The position numbers and the translations under genes are program-made. A stretch of 64,000 nt of DNA from Streptomyces neyagawaensis (GTDB lineage: Bacteria; Actinomycetota; Actinomycetes; Streptomycetales; Streptomycetaceae): assembly GCF_023516595.1 (NCBI RefSeq), contig NZ_JAMGBG010000067.1, positions 88,139 through 152,138 on the forward strand, given 5' to 3'. Positions 31,856-40,749 of the stretch are shown one piece after another (positions within the stretch are counted from its first letter, which is position 1; each line of letters opens with the position of its first letter). A model generated the notes under the pieces. The model had not been told where the DNA came from and did no database searches. It saw only the letters and a program-made list of their open reading frames with translations.

Positions 31856-32983
31856 ATGGTGGAACCCGGCCGTGTCCTGGACCGGCGCTACAGGCTCGAC
31901 GCACGGCTCGGACGCGGTGCCCAGGGATCCGTCTGGCTCGGCCGCGACCTGCGTCTCGACTGTCCGGTGGCCGTGAAGGTCGCGACCCCGCGCGCCGCGG
32001 GAGAACCCTCGGCCGAGCTGCATCGCCATATCGCCCGCTTCCGCCGCGAGGCCCAGGCGATGGCCCGGATCCGCAACCGGCCGCATGTCGCCGTCATCTA
32101 CGACCACGGGGAGGACGGCGACATCCTGTACTCGGTCATGGAGTACATCGACGGGACACCGCTGTCCGCCCTCACCGGTCAAGGACGCCACGTCACCCTG
32201 GAACAGACCGTGCGCTGGACCCGGCACATCTGCGACGGCCTCGCCGACGCCCACGACGCCGACGTGATCCACCGGGACATCAAGCCCAGCAACATCGTCA
32301 TCGACGCGAACGGGTCGGCGAAGGTCGTCGACTTCGGTCTCGCCCAGCTGCTCAACGCCTCGTCCACACGTGGCCCCGGCTGGGGCACGCTGCACTACGC
32401 GGCCCCCGAACGGCTCGACGGACAGCCCGGCACCGTCCGCAGCGACCTGTACTCGCTCGGCTGCGTCGTGTACGAGATGATCACCGGCTGGTCTCCCTTC
32501 GGGCACCACCGGGACGCGGCCGCCATCATGTGGCACCACGTCAGCAAGGTCCCCGACCCGCCCGACGACCTGCGTCCGGGTGTTCCCCGACCGCTCGGCC
32601 GCCTGGTGATGAGCCTGCTGGAGAAGGCGCCCGGCAACCGGCCGCCGGATGCCAGAGCCGTGGCGAGGGCACTCCAGCAGATCGAGTACTCCTCCGACGA
32701 CGACACCACCGATCCACATGTGGACACGCGGCACGTCGCCGAGATCCAGCAACTGGAACGCTTCATCCAGCGGCACGCGCAGGGGTCTCGGGCCGCGGAT
32801 CCCGAGGTACTCGACGCCCGCGCCCGGCACGCCGAACTCACCGGCAGGTCCGGGGACTCCCGAGGGGCTGCCGCCCTCTACCAACGGCTGGCACAGGACT
32901 GCGCGAGCCTCGCGCCGCCGGACGAGGACCGGGCCTACGAGGCCTACCGCGAGGCATCCCGGTGGAAGCAGGTCCCGAGGTGA
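31856..32983 (+). CDS. Soluble Hanks-type Ser/Thr protein kinase
   Basis: Predicted 375 aa. The kinase domain spans residues about 10-285: glycine loop G-R-G-A-Q-G-S-V, catalytic lysine in V-A-V-K-V-A, H-R-D-I-K-P-S-N, D-F-G-L-A and A-P-E, so it should be active. The C-terminal 90 residues (L-E-R-F-I-Q-R-H-A-Q, then G-A-A-A-L-Y-Q-R-L-A-Q-D) look helical and TPR-like; no PASTA domains or membrane helix, unlike PknB. The ribosome site before the ATG is poor, suggesting translational coupling to the preceding gene. Confidence 0.9.
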   Translation: MVEPGRVLDRRYRLDARLGRGAQGSVWLGRDLRLDCPVAVKVATPRAAGEPSAELHRHIARFRREAQAMARIRNRPHVAVIYDHGEDGDILYSVMEYIDGTPLSALTGQGRHVTLEQTVRWTRHICDGLADAHDADVIHRDIKPSNIVIDANGSAKVVDFGLAQLLNASSTRGPGWGTLHYAAPERLDGQPGTVRSDLYSLGCVVYEMITGWSPFGHHRDAAAIMWHHVSKVPDPPDDLRPGVPRPLGRLVMSLLEKAPGNRPPDARAVARALQQIEYSSDDDTTDPHVDTRHVAEIQQLERFIQRHAQGSRAADPEVLDARARHAELTGRSGDSRGAAALYQRLAQDCASLAPPDEDRAYEAYREASRWKQVPR

Positions 32984-33173
32984 GAGGCACCCCGCACCTG
33001 ATCGCGCGGAACAGGCGGCACGCCCGGACCCCGGCGGCCGACGCCACGACCTCCACCACCTGCCCGACACCCCGGCCTGACGACCGCCCCTAGTCGGTCT
33101 CGGCCCGCCCCTCCAACCGCCGCCCCCCTCCTCAGAGCCCGGCCAGCCACGTGTGACGGGGATCACTCCACTT

Positions 33174-33204
33174 GGAAAACCCGGCGCCGGAGGCCCGCGT
33201 CTAG
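33174..33204 (+). promoter_or_regulatory. ECF-type promoter giving a leaderless mRNA
   Basis: GGAAAAC (-35) and CGTCTAG (-10) are separated by 17 bp. Counting six bases from the -10 box places transcription start at the GTG at 33210. This resembles an ECF-recognised promoter and suggests the sigma gene drives itself from a leaderless transcript. Confidence 0.55.
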
Positions 33205-33209
33205 GGGGT

Positions 33210-33773
33210 GTGAGAGCAGTAAGGAAAGGGCGGGGTGGCGAGCCGGACGAGGAGCGTCTCGTGCGGCTCGTGGCCCGGGGTGATCGCACGGCGTTCGAGG
33301 AGCTGTACCGGCGGACCGCGCCGTGGCTCGCGGTTCGGCTGCGGCGGCGCTGTGCGGACGAGCAGATCGTCGCCGAGGTCATGCAGGAGACGTATCTGGC
33401 GGTGTGGCGCGCGGCGGGCGCGTTCGCCGGGGCGGCGGTCGGCGGCACGGCCGTCGGCTGGCTGTGGACGATCGCGGCGCGCCGCCTCGTCGACGCGTTC
33501 CGGCGGCGGGCCCACCACGCGCAGCCGCCGCCGACCGCCGCCCTCCCCCAGGCGGCGCCCGCCGCCGAGGAGGAGGCGCTCGCGGCCACCGTCGGCGGTG
33601 ACGTGGGGGACGCGCTGCGGCGCCTCGCGCCGGAGCTCCGGCAGGTACTGCAGGCGATGGTGCTCGACGGGCTGTCGGTCCGGGAGACCGCCGTCCTGCT
33701 CGGACTGCCCGAGGGCACCGTCAAGACCCGGGCCCGCCGGGCCCGGCTCGCGATGCGGAAGGCACTGGCTTGA
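33210..33773 (+). CDS. ECF sigma factor of an ABC-exporter operon
   Basis: Predicted 187 aa. Sigma-2 (F-E-E-L-Y-R-R-T-A-P-W-L-A; E-V-M-Q-E-T-Y-L-A-V-W-R) and sigma-4 (L-A-P-E-L-R-Q-V-L-Q-A-M-V-L-D-G-L-S; V-L-L-G-L-P-E-G-T-V-K-T-R-A-R-R-A-R) are complete. The GTG at 33210 is taken as start because the -10-like box would place transcription at that base; frames further upstream lack a ribosome site. It is the first of five tightly packed genes. Confidence 0.88.
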   Translation: MRAVRKGRGGEPDEERLVRLVARGDRTAFEELYRRTAPWLAVRLRRRCADEQIVAEVMQETYLAVWRAAGAFAGAAVGGTAVGWLWTIAARRLVDAFRRRAHHAQPPPTAALPQAAPAAEEEALAATVGGDVGDALRRLAPELRQVLQAMVLDGLSVRETAVLLGLPEGTVKTRARRARLAMRKALA

Positions 33774-33775
33774 GC

Positions 33776-34597
33776 GTGGAACACGCGTCGACGCGGATCA
33801 TCGAGGCCTACGCGCGCGGCGCCACCGGCCTCCCGGACGACGAGGTGTGGGCCGTGGAGGCCCATCTGGAGGTGTGCCCGGTCTGCCGGGACCGGCTGTC
33901 GGCCGCCGTCACCACCGGGGTGCCCGCCGTGGCGTCCCTGGTCGACACCGTGTGGTCCGGCCTGGAACCGCAGGTGGCGGTCGCCACCACGCCGCCCCGC
34001 CGACGCCGGCCGGCGTGGCTGTCGCGGTGGGCGACCCCCGCGATGGTGCCGTGGCTCGCCATGGCCGCCGCCGTGACGCTCGCCGCCCTACTGCTCGACC
34101 TGCTCGGCGGCAGCCCCCGCCCGGGATCCGGTGAGGTGTCCCCGGTGCTGGTGCTCGCCCCGGTGCTGCCCGTGCTCGGCGTCGCCGCCTCCTGGGCCCG
34201 GGGCCTCGACCCCGCGTACGAGCTGACGGCCTCGGTCCCCCGGGCCGGGCTCCAGCTGGTGCTGCGGCGGACCGTGGCCGTGCTCGCGGTGGTGGTGCCC
34301 GCGCTGCTGGTGGGCGGCTGGGCGACCGGGGTGACGGTCGCGCTGTGGCTGCTGCCCTGCCTGGCGTTCACCTCGGCGACGCTGGCGCTCGGCGGCGTGA
34401 TCGGCGTGACCCGCGCCGCCGTCTCGCTGGTGGTGGTGTGGGCCGCCGTGATCGTCGCGCCCACCCTCGCCGAGGGCCGTACCACGGTCGCCCTACGGAC
34501 GGACGGACTGCCCGTGTGGGGCTTGATCCTCGCTCTCGGACTCGGAGTCGTGATCGCCCGCAGGGGCGCGTACTCCGTGCTGGGAGCCCATCGATGA
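33776..34597 (+). CDS. Membrane anti-sigma factor with zf-HC2-like motif
   Basis: Predicted 273 aa. The N-terminal motif H-L-E-V-C-P-V-C-R-D-R-L (H-x3-C-x2-C) is the zinc-binding anti-sigma signature. About six hydrophobic helices follow from residue 90 on, more than the usual single anchor. It should hold the ECF sigma factor at the membrane until released. Start either GTG 33776 or TTG 33770, which overlaps the sigma stop. The gene ends with an ATGA overlap into the ATPase gene. Confidence 0.8.
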   Translation: MEHASTRIIEAYARGATGLPDDEVWAVEAHLEVCPVCRDRLSAAVTTGVPAVASLVDTVWSGLEPQVAVATTPPRRRRPAWLSRWATPAMVPWLAMAAAVTLAALLLDLLGGSPRPGSGEVSPVLVLAPVLPVLGVAASWARGLDPAYELTASVPRAGLQLVLRRTVAVLAVVVPALLVGGWATGVTVALWLLPCLAFTSATLALGGVIGVTRAAVSLVVVWAAVIVAPTLAEGRTTVALRTDGLPVWGLILALGLGVVIARRGAYSVLGAHR

Positions 34598-35424
34598 CCA
34601 TCGGAAAGGACCATCGCATGTCCACGGTGAGCGCGGCCGACATCGCGCCGACGGCCTACGCCTGGGAGATCCGGGCCGACGGGCTGAAGGTGAAGGTCGG
34701 CAAGAAACGCATGGCCGTCGACGGGCTCGACCTGTCGCTGGGCACCGGCGTCCACGGCCTCCTCGGGCCGAACGGGGCGGGCAAGACCACCCTCATCCGG
34801 GCGCTGGCGACCGTGCTGCGCCCCACCGGGGGAACCCTGGAGCTGCTCGGCGAGTCCGTCGGCGGCCGGGGCGAGCACCGCGCGCTGCGCCGCCGGATCG
34901 GCTATCTGCCGCAGGAGTTCGGCTACTACAAGCGGTTCACCGTCCGCGAGTTCGTCGAGTACATGGCGTGGCTGAAGGAGGTGCCCAAGGCGGACATCCC
35001 CGCGGCCGTGCAGCGCGCCGTGGAGCGGGTGGGGCTCGCGGACCGCGCCGACGAGCGGATGAAGACCCTGTCGGGTGGCATGGTGCGCCGGGCCGGTATC
35101 GCCCAGGCCATCGTCAACGACCCGACCGTCCTGCTGCTGGACGAGCCGACGGCAGGCCTGGACCCGGCGCAGCGGGTGCGTTTCCGGCAGCTGCTGCAAG
35201 AGCTGGGCACGGACACCTGTGTCGTCGTCTCCACGCATCTGGTGGAGGACGTCGCGGCCGCCTGCACGGACGTGGTGCTGTTCGCGGAGGGCCGGCTGGT
35301 CTTCCAGGGCACCCCCGACGAGCTGGCCGCAGCGGGCGGCCCCGAGCATGTGGGCGACAGTCCGCTGGAGCGCGGCTACGCGGCGCTGCTCCAGGGCTCC
35401 GCCGGGGAGAGGGGCGCCTGGTGA
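34594..35424 (+). CDS. ABC exporter ATP-binding subunit
   Basis: Predicted 276 aa. Walker A G-P-N-G-A-G-K-T-T, Q-loop L-P-Q-E-F-G, signature T-L-S-G-G-M-V-R-R, Walker B V-L-L-L-D-E-P-T-A-G-L-D-P, switch S-T-H-L-V-E-D. The signature resembles DrrA/CcmA-type exporters. The ATG at 34594 overlaps the previous stop; an ATG at 34618 with GGAAAGGA upstream is an equal candidate. It should pair with the two downstream membrane proteins. Confidence 0.92.
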   Translation: MTIGKDHRMSTVSAADIAPTAYAWEIRADGLKVKVGKKRMAVDGLDLSLGTGVHGLLGPNGAGKTTLIRALATVLRPTGGTLELLGESVGGRGEHRALRRRIGYLPQEFGYYKRFTVREFVEYMAWLKEVPKADIPAAVQRAVERVGLADRADERMKTLSGGMVRRAGIAQAIVNDPTVLLLDEPTAGLDPAQRVRFRQLLQELGTDTCVVVSTHLVEDVAAACTDVVLFAEGRLVFQGTPDELAAAGGPEHVGDSPLERGYAALLQGSAGERGAW

Positions 35425-36800
35425 ACGGCCGTGTCCTGCGTATCGAGCTGAGGCGGTCCGTGGCCCCGTGGGCCGGCGCCGTGATCCTGGTGACCGCCCT
35501 GGGGTTCCTGTACCTGCTGAGCGGGCCCTGGTGGAAGGGCACCGCGCTGTGGACGGCCCAGTGGACGTCCATGGCCATGTGGACGCGCACCCTGCTGATC
35601 TTCCTGTGGCCGCTCGCCGTGGCGCTCGGGGCGCTCCAGGGGTTGCGCGACCACCGTTCGAACGTCTCCGAGCTGCTGGCGAGCACCCCGCGGCCCGCCC
35701 GGCACCGCGCGGCCATGACGGCGGGCGCGACCACGCTCACCGTGACCCTGGCCTTCGGTCTCTTCGTCCTCCAGGGCGCGGTCCAGGTCCTCGCCCACGC
35801 CCGGTACCACCACCTGGGCTGGCTGCCGATCTCGCTGGTCGGGGGGTTCTCCCTGGTGGCGGGGGCCGTCCTCGGCATGGGGATCGCACGCGCACTGCCG
35901 TCCCCGCTCACCCCGCCCGCGCTGGCCGTGGCCTCCTTCCTGTTCACCGGTTTCGTACGGCAGTGGTCGGACACCGCGGTGCCGACGTCCACCCTGCCGA
36001 ACCGGCTGGTGCTGTTGTCGCCGACGGTGGCGGACGTACGGGAGATCCTGCTCACCCTGTCCACCTCGGTGCACCTCGGCCAGACGGTGTGGCTGCTCGG
36101 CATGGCCGCGACGGGCTTCGCGCTGCTGCTCGCCGTGACCCCGCGCACCCGGCTGCTCGCCCTGGCCCCCGTGGTGGCGGGCGCGGCGATCGCCCTGCTC
36201 GTGCTGCCGTCCGACCCGCGCCGGACGTACGTCGTCGACAAGACCGCCGCCGCGCAGGTGTGCGACGGGCCGGTGTGTGTGGCCCGCGTCCACGAGGCAC
36301 GTCTGGACGGGCTCGCGGGCCCCGGCCGCAAGGCGCTCGGCCTGCTGCGCGACGCCCTCGGCGACCAGGCGCCCACGACCATCCGGGAGATCACCACCCC
36401 ACGAGGACTCATCGAGCGGCCCCAACGGTCCCGTACGGCCGTGCTCGTCGACTTCGACGACGACGCCTTCGCCCGCGTCGAGAGCGAGGACCTGACCCGG
36501 GCCCTGGTCGCCCAGGGCATGGCGCCGACGTGCTGGGCACGCAGCCAGCAGGAGAGCGGCACACTGGGCGAGACCGCCGCGCAGAGCGTGGTGGCGGGCT
36601 GGGCCCTCGGGAAGCTGGAGCCGATCCGCGGCACCATGCACCCCGCGGAGGAGCAGCTCGCCACGGCCCGCCCGGTGTTCCGGGAGCTGGAGGGGCTGCG
36701 CTGGTCCGAGCAGGTCGCGCGGATCAGGGCGGCGCACACTGCGGCGGTCTCCTGCGAGGGCGACCCGCTGACGGTACTGGAGGGCGGTGCGTCCCGATGA
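35421..36800 (+). CDS. ABC exporter membrane subunit with extracytoplasmic C-terminal domain
   Basis: Predicted 459 aa. About seven hydrophobic helices in residues 12-290, then a soluble region of about 165 residues carrying a cysteine pair (V-C-D-G-P-V-C-V) and a later C-W-A and S-C-E-G. The GTG overlaps the ATPase stop (GTGA). The transported compound is not indicated by the sequence. Confidence 0.82.
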   Translation: MNGRVLRIELRRSVAPWAGAVILVTALGFLYLLSGPWWKGTALWTAQWTSMAMWTRTLLIFLWPLAVALGALQGLRDHRSNVSELLASTPRPARHRAAMTAGATTLTVTLAFGLFVLQGAVQVLAHARYHHLGWLPISLVGGFSLVAGAVLGMGIARALPSPLTPPALAVASFLFTGFVRQWSDTAVPTSTLPNRLVLLSPTVADVREILLTLSTSVHLGQTVWLLGMAATGFALLLAVTPRTRLLALAPVVAGAAIALLVLPSDPRRTYVVDKTAAAQVCDGPVCVARVHEARLDGLAGPGRKALGLLRDALGDQAPTTIREITTPRGLIERPQRSRTAVLVDFDDDAFARVESEDLTRALVAQGMAPTCWARSQQESGTLGETAAQSVVAGWALGKLEPIRGTMHPAEEQLATARPVFRELEGLRWSEQVARIRAAHTAAVSCEGDPLTVLEGGASR

Positions 36801-37369
36801 GGTGGCTGACGCTGTACGCGCGGTCCCGCCAGGTGCCCGCCTCCCTCGCCGCGGTGCTGGTCGGCGCGGTCGCGGTGTGGGCGCTCGCCGGGAACGGCGA
36901 CGGACGGAGCGCTCCCCTGCTGCCGGTGTTCGCGCTCGCCGCCGGGGTGACGGCGGCCTCCGTCGGGCTAGGCGGTCAGGACGTGGCGCTGGACCGTACG
37001 GCCGCGATCCGCTGGAGGGTCCGCCGCACGGCGCACGTGCTGCTGATCGGCACGGTCGTCTGCGCGGTGCCGCTGGTCCTGGGGGCGCTCGGCGAGGACC
37101 TGGCGACCGCCGGGTTCCTCGCCCGCGACGCGGCGGGGCTGACGGGGCTGGTCGCCGCCGGGGCGGCGGGGTTCGGGGCGCGGTACGCGTGGACTCCGCC
37201 GATCGCCTGGTTGTCCGTCTCGATGGTCACCCCGTCCCCGGAGGGCCTGCCCGAGGAGGTGGCCGGCTGGCTGCTGCTGCCGCCGGGCACCCCCGCCGCC
37301 ACCTGGACGGCGCTGGCCCTCGCGGCCCTCGGCACCACGGTGTACGCGCTCGCGGGCCCGAAGCGGTGA
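36797..37369 (+). CDS. Small membrane subunit of the ECF-linked ABC system
   Basis: Predicted 190 aa with five to six hydrophobic helices, starting in an ATGA overlap with the preceding gene. W-T-P-P-I-A-W-L-S-V-S lies between helices. Probably a second membrane component of the exporter; it has no recognised family. Last gene of the operon. Confidence 0.72.
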   Translation: MRWLTLYARSRQVPASLAAVLVGAVAVWALAGNGDGRSAPLLPVFALAAGVTAASVGLGGQDVALDRTAAIRWRVRRTAHVLLIGTVVCAVPLVLGALGEDLATAGFLARDAAGLTGLVAAGAAGFGARYAWTPPIAWLSVSMVTPSPEGLPEEVAGWLLLPPGTPAATWTALALAALGTTVYALAGPKR

Positions 37370-37480
37370 CCGGCACCGGAGGGGCGGCGGAACTTCACGG
37401 GGTGCGGCAGCCGTTGGCAGGGTGACGCGTGGAACGTGCGCGGACGCTGGACGACATGGGCTGAAGCCGAGGTGGCACGG

Positions 37481-38095
37481 ATGGCGATGTGGGATCGGAT
37501 CAAGGACCAGGCCAAGGGGTTGCAGCAGCAGGCACAGTCACGGGGTCTCGGCGGACCGGGTCAGGGACACGGCCCGGGACACGGCCAGGGGCACGGCCAC
37601 GCCCCGGGCCAGCCGTACGGGCAGGGGCACGGACGGCCGGGCGGGTCCAGCGGTTCGAAGGCCCAGCTGGTCAGCGCCCTCAAGTCCCAGCTGTCGTCGC
37701 TGAAGACGGAGCTCAAGAGCGGCGCCTACCGTGACGCGAGCATGGCCATGTGTGCGCTGGTCGCCGCCGCCGACGGCACGGTGGACCCGGCCGAGCGGCA
37801 GCACGTGGAGTCGCTGATCCTGAACAACGACGTGCTGCAGAACTTCCCCGCGGACCAACTGCGGCAGCGGTTCAACAAGCATGTGGACCAGCTGTCGTTC
37901 AACTTCCAGCAGGGCAAGGCGGCCGTTCTCCAGGAGATCGCCAAGGCGGCGAAGAAGCCTCAGGAGGCCCGTGCGGTCGTCCAGACCGGCTTCGTCGTCG
38001 CGGGCGCCGACGGGTACATCGCGCCGGCCGAGGAGCAGGTCCTGCGCGAGGCGTGCGGGGTGCTCGGGCTGCCGACGCAGGAGTTCGGCCTCTGA
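37481..38095 (+). CDS. TerB-type protein with His/Gly-rich linker
   Basis: Predicted 204 aa. After a short helix (W-D-R-I-K-D-Q-A-K-G-L-Q-Q-Q) comes a roughly 35-residue Gly/His/Gln stretch with six H-G dipeptides, then a TerB domain (about residues 65-204): A-M-C-A-L-V-A-A-A-D-G-T-V-D-P-A-E-R and later G-A-D-G-Y-I-A-P-A-E-E, the two acidic metal-binding motifs. TerB proteins belong to tellurite-resistance/stress systems with TerC/TerD; none of these lie nearby. The His-rich linker may bind metal. The ATG at 37481 follows GAGGTGG. Confidence 0.85.
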   Translation: MAMWDRIKDQAKGLQQQAQSRGLGGPGQGHGPGHGQGHGHAPGQPYGQGHGRPGGSSGSKAQLVSALKSQLSSLKTELKSGAYRDASMAMCALVAAADGTVDPAERQHVESLILNNDVLQNFPADQLRQRFNKHVDQLSFNFQQGKAAVLQEIAKAAKKPQEARAVVQTGFVVAGADGYIAPAEEQVLREACGVLGLPTQEFGL

Positions 38096-38117
38096 TGTGA
38101 CGGGGCCCCGGACAGGG

Positions 38118-38149
38118 AGCGACCCCAGGCCCGTCGGCCTGGGGTCGCT
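38118..38149. terminator. Strong bidirectional terminator
   Basis: AGCGACCCCAGGCC pairs exactly with GGCCTGGGGTCGCT around a 4-nt loop, between the convergent TerB and tryptophanase genes. Confidence 0.85.
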
Positions 38150-38178
38150 TCGTGTCGCGGGTGTCCGGGGACCGGCCG

Positions 38179-39546
38179 TCAGCCGGTCACCGGCCGCAGC
38201 TTCGCGCGGAAGTGCCGCAGGATCGGCGACTGCTCCACGATCCGGAAGCCGTGCACCGAACCGGCGTCCTTGGCGATCTTCTCCAGGGTCCGGCCGACGT
38301 GGTCGTAGTGGCTGCGCGTGTACACCCGGCGCGGCAGCGCCAGCCGCACCAGCTCGTACGGCGCGCTCTTGATCGGGTTGCCGTCCTCGTCCTCCTCGCC
38401 GAGGTAGAGCGACCCGAGCTCCGCCGAACGGATCCCGCCTTCGAGGTAGAGGCGGCAGGCGAGGGCGTGGCCCGGGTAGTTGTGGGGCGGTATGTGCGGC
38501 AGCAGCCGCCCGGCGTTGAGGTAGAGGGCGTGCAGGCCGGGCGGTTCGAGGATGTCGACGCCCGCCGCGCGGACCCGCCCGGCGAGATGCGTGGCGACCT
38601 CGGCCCGCTCGGCGAGATAGCTGGGCTCGGTCACCTCCAGCAGGCCGACGGCCATCATGTCGAGGTCGCGGCCGGCGAGTCCGCCGTAGGTGGCGAAGCC
38701 CTCGGTGGCGATGAGGAGCCGTTCGCACTTCTCGGCGAGTACGGGGTCGTTCAGTCCGATGAAGCCGCCGATGTGGACGATGGCGTCCTTCTTGGCGCTC
38801 ATCACACAGCCGTCGGCGAGGCGGAACGCCTCCTCGGCGACCTGGCGCGGGGTGTGGCCGGCGTAGGCGGCCTCGTGGCGGGTCACCAGCCAGGCGTTCT
38901 CGGCGAACCGGGCGGCGTCCAGGATCATGGGCACGCCGTGGCGGCGGCAGAGCGCGGCGGTGGCCTTGAGGTTCTCCATGGAGACGGGCTGTCCGCCGCC
39001 ACCGTTGTTGGTGATCGTCATGACGACCACGCGCACCCGGGAGGCGTCCGGGCCCTCCAGCCAGGTCCGCAGCGCGTCGAGGTCGATGTTGCCCTTGAAC
39101 GGCTGCTCGCTGTCGAGGTCCTTGGCCTCCGGGCACGGCAGGTCATGAGCCTGACACCCGGAGAGTTCGACGTTGGCGCGGGTGGTGTCGAAGTGGGTGT
39201 TGGCCAGCACGATGCCGCCCGGTTCGAGGAGCGTCGAGAACAGGATGCGTTCGGCGGCGCGCCCCTGGTGGGCGGGGAGGATGTGCGGGAAGCCGGTCAG
39301 CTCCGTCACCGTCTTGTGGAAGCGGTAGAAGGAGCGCGAGCCGGCGTAGGACTCGTCGCCCTCCATGCCGGCGGCGAGCTGGGCGGCGGAGATGGCGCCG
39401 GTGCCCGAGTCGCTGAGCAGGTCGATGGTCACCTCGTCGGCCCGCAGGTCGAAGAGGTTGTAGTCCACCCGTTTCAGCGCCTCCTCGCGTTGCTCACGGG
39501 TGGTGAGGGCGAGCGGCTCGACGACTTTGATGCGGTAGGGCTCCAC
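38179..39546 (-). CDS. tnaA: Tryptophanase-type beta-eliminating lyase
   Basis: Predicted 455-aa PLP enzyme. Conserved stretches: D-L-L-S-D-S-G-T-G-A, G-D-E-S-Y-A-G-S-R-S-F-Y, P-A-H-Q-G-R-A-A-E, T-N-N-G-G-G-G-Q-P-V-S and the PLP lysine in M-S-A-K-K-D-A. A histidine in I-L-R-H-F-R-A-K-L and a non-arginine in A-E-L-G-S favour tryptophanase over tyrosine phenol-lyase. It would split tryptophan (or prenyl-tryptophan) to the indole, pyruvate and ammonia. It lies 30 bp after the DMATS gene. A GTG at 39544-39546 is the start. Confidence 0.9.
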   Translation of the reverse strand: MEPYRIKVVEPLALTTREQREEALKRVDYNLFDLRADEVTIDLLSDSGTGAISAAQLAAGMEGDESYAGSRSFYRFHKTVTELTGFPHILPAHQGRAAERILFSTLLEPGGIVLANTHFDTTRANVELSGCQAHDLPCPEAKDLDSEQPFKGNIDLDALRTWLEGPDASRVRVVVMTITNNGGGGQPVSMENLKATAALCRRHGVPMILDAARFAENAWLVTRHEAAYAGHTPRQVAEEAFRLADGCVMSAKKDAIVHIGGFIGLNDPVLAEKCERLLIATEGFATYGGLAGRDLDMMAVGLLEVTEPSYLAERAEVATHLAGRVRAAGVDILEPPGLHALYLNAGRLLPHIPPHNYPGHALACRLYLEGGIRSAELGSLYLGEEDEDGNPIKSAPYELVRLALPRRVYTRSHYDHVGRTLEKIAKDAGSVHGFRIVEQSPILRHFRAKLRPVTG

Positions 39547-39576
39547 TGTGGTCTGTGCTCCTGTTGCTCTGTGGAC

Positions 39577-40749
39577 TCAACTGATGGCTGATGTGCCGGG
39601 GACCGGCTCGCGTGCCGTGCCGGAGGGCGCCCGCTGGAGGGGCGGCGGGGAGGCCGGCGGCAGGACCTCGTACGCCTCCGAGGAGAGGTACGTCGTCACG
39701 CGCGGCGGTCTGCCCCGTTCGTGGGCCAGCGCCACGTACGCGATGAGCCCCCGCCCGTCCCGCGGTGCGCGCGGGGTGACGGCGGTCAGCGCCCGTTCGA
39801 GTACGGCGGGGTCGATGTCGTGACGGGCGAGGACGGCCGCGGACCGGTCGAGCGCCACCCCGTCGTGCGGGACGTACCCCCGGATCGGGACGTGCAGGGT
39901 GAAGCCGGTGGGCCCGCCCGTCGTCCGGGTGAAGGAGTGGCAGGTCAGCACGGGCCGCCGGTCGAACCGCGCCTCGGGGCCCGGTGTCCCGTCGTCGTAG
40001 CCCCCCGTCTGCCGGAGGAAACCTTCCAGCACCTCGGCGTCGGGGCCGGAACCCATCCGGGACAGCCCGCCCGCGTCGGGCACCCTCAGCTCGCGATGGG
40101 TGACGTACACCTTCACGCGGGGCGCCTGCCAGTCGCCGAGGTCGAGGGCGAGGAACGGGTAGCCGTCGCCGGGCGGCAGCGTGTCGAAGGCGCCCCGGTG
40201 GCCGAGCCGGTCCAGCGCCTCCCGTACGGTCTCGGCGGCCCGGTCCGCGCCGCGCGCCGCCGGGTTCAGATAGACCTTGACCTTGGGGACGCCGCCGGGC
40301 CGCAGTTCCAGCGCGATCCACAGGGCCAGCGGGCCCTCGGGGTCGTCGGGGAGGAACAGGTCCTCCAGCAGGTCCAGTTGGCCGGTGGAGAATCCCCAGC
40401 GGTCGGCCATCGAGCGGACGACCGCCAGCCCGGCCCGGCCGTTGTCCCGCAGGCTCTCGGCCCCGCTGCCCGGTTCCAGCAGCACCCGCAGGGCCGGGGG
40501 CCCGTCCGGGACGAACGACAGCGAGAACTCCACCGGTGTGGAGTCGTCGGAGAGGAACGTCCGGGCGGGGGGCGGCAGGTCCAGGGACCGTTCGGCCACC
40601 TGGGCCAACGCGTCGGTCAGCACCCGCGCATAGGTCTCGGCGTCGGCCTCGTCGATGCCCGACACCTGGCACAACCGCAGCAACTGGCCCGTCACGAGAC
40701 CGCCGAGCGTCTTCGTCGCCCGCGCCTCGGCGGCGCCGGGCCCGCTCAC
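39577..40749 (-). CDS. DMATS-type aromatic (indole) prenyltransferase
   Basis: Predicted 390 aa, the usual size for bacterial ABBA/DMATS enzymes. The family pattern of alternating strands with basic pyrophosphate-binding residues is visible (P-K-V-K-V-Y-L-N-P-A, A-P-R-V-K-V-Y-V-T-H-R-E-L and P-R-V-T-T-Y-L-S-S-E-A-Y), as is an early P-V-E-F-S-L-S-F and glutamate-bearing region. Beside a tryptophanase it matches the actinobacterial prenyl-tryptophan/prenyl-indole clusters (6- or 5-dimethylallyltryptophan synthases). Regiospecificity cannot be read here. The GTG overlaps the preceding small gene's stop (GTGA). Confidence 0.9.
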   Translation of the reverse strand: MSGPGAAEARATKTLGGLVTGQLLRLCQVSGIDEADAETYARVLTDALAQVAERSLDLPPPARTFLSDDSTPVEFSLSFVPDGPPALRVLLEPGSGAESLRDNGRAGLAVVRSMADRWGFSTGQLDLLEDLFLPDDPEGPLALWIALELRPGGVPKVKVYLNPAARGADRAAETVREALDRLGHRGAFDTLPPGDGYPFLALDLGDWQAPRVKVYVTHRELRVPDAGGLSRMGSGPDAEVLEGFLRQTGGYDDGTPGPEARFDRRPVLTCHSFTRTTGGPTGFTLHVPIRGYVPHDGVALDRSAAVLARHDIDPAVLERALTAVTPRAPRDGRGLIAYVALAHERGRPPRVTTYLSSEAYEVLPPASPPPLQRAPSGTAREPVPGTSAIS

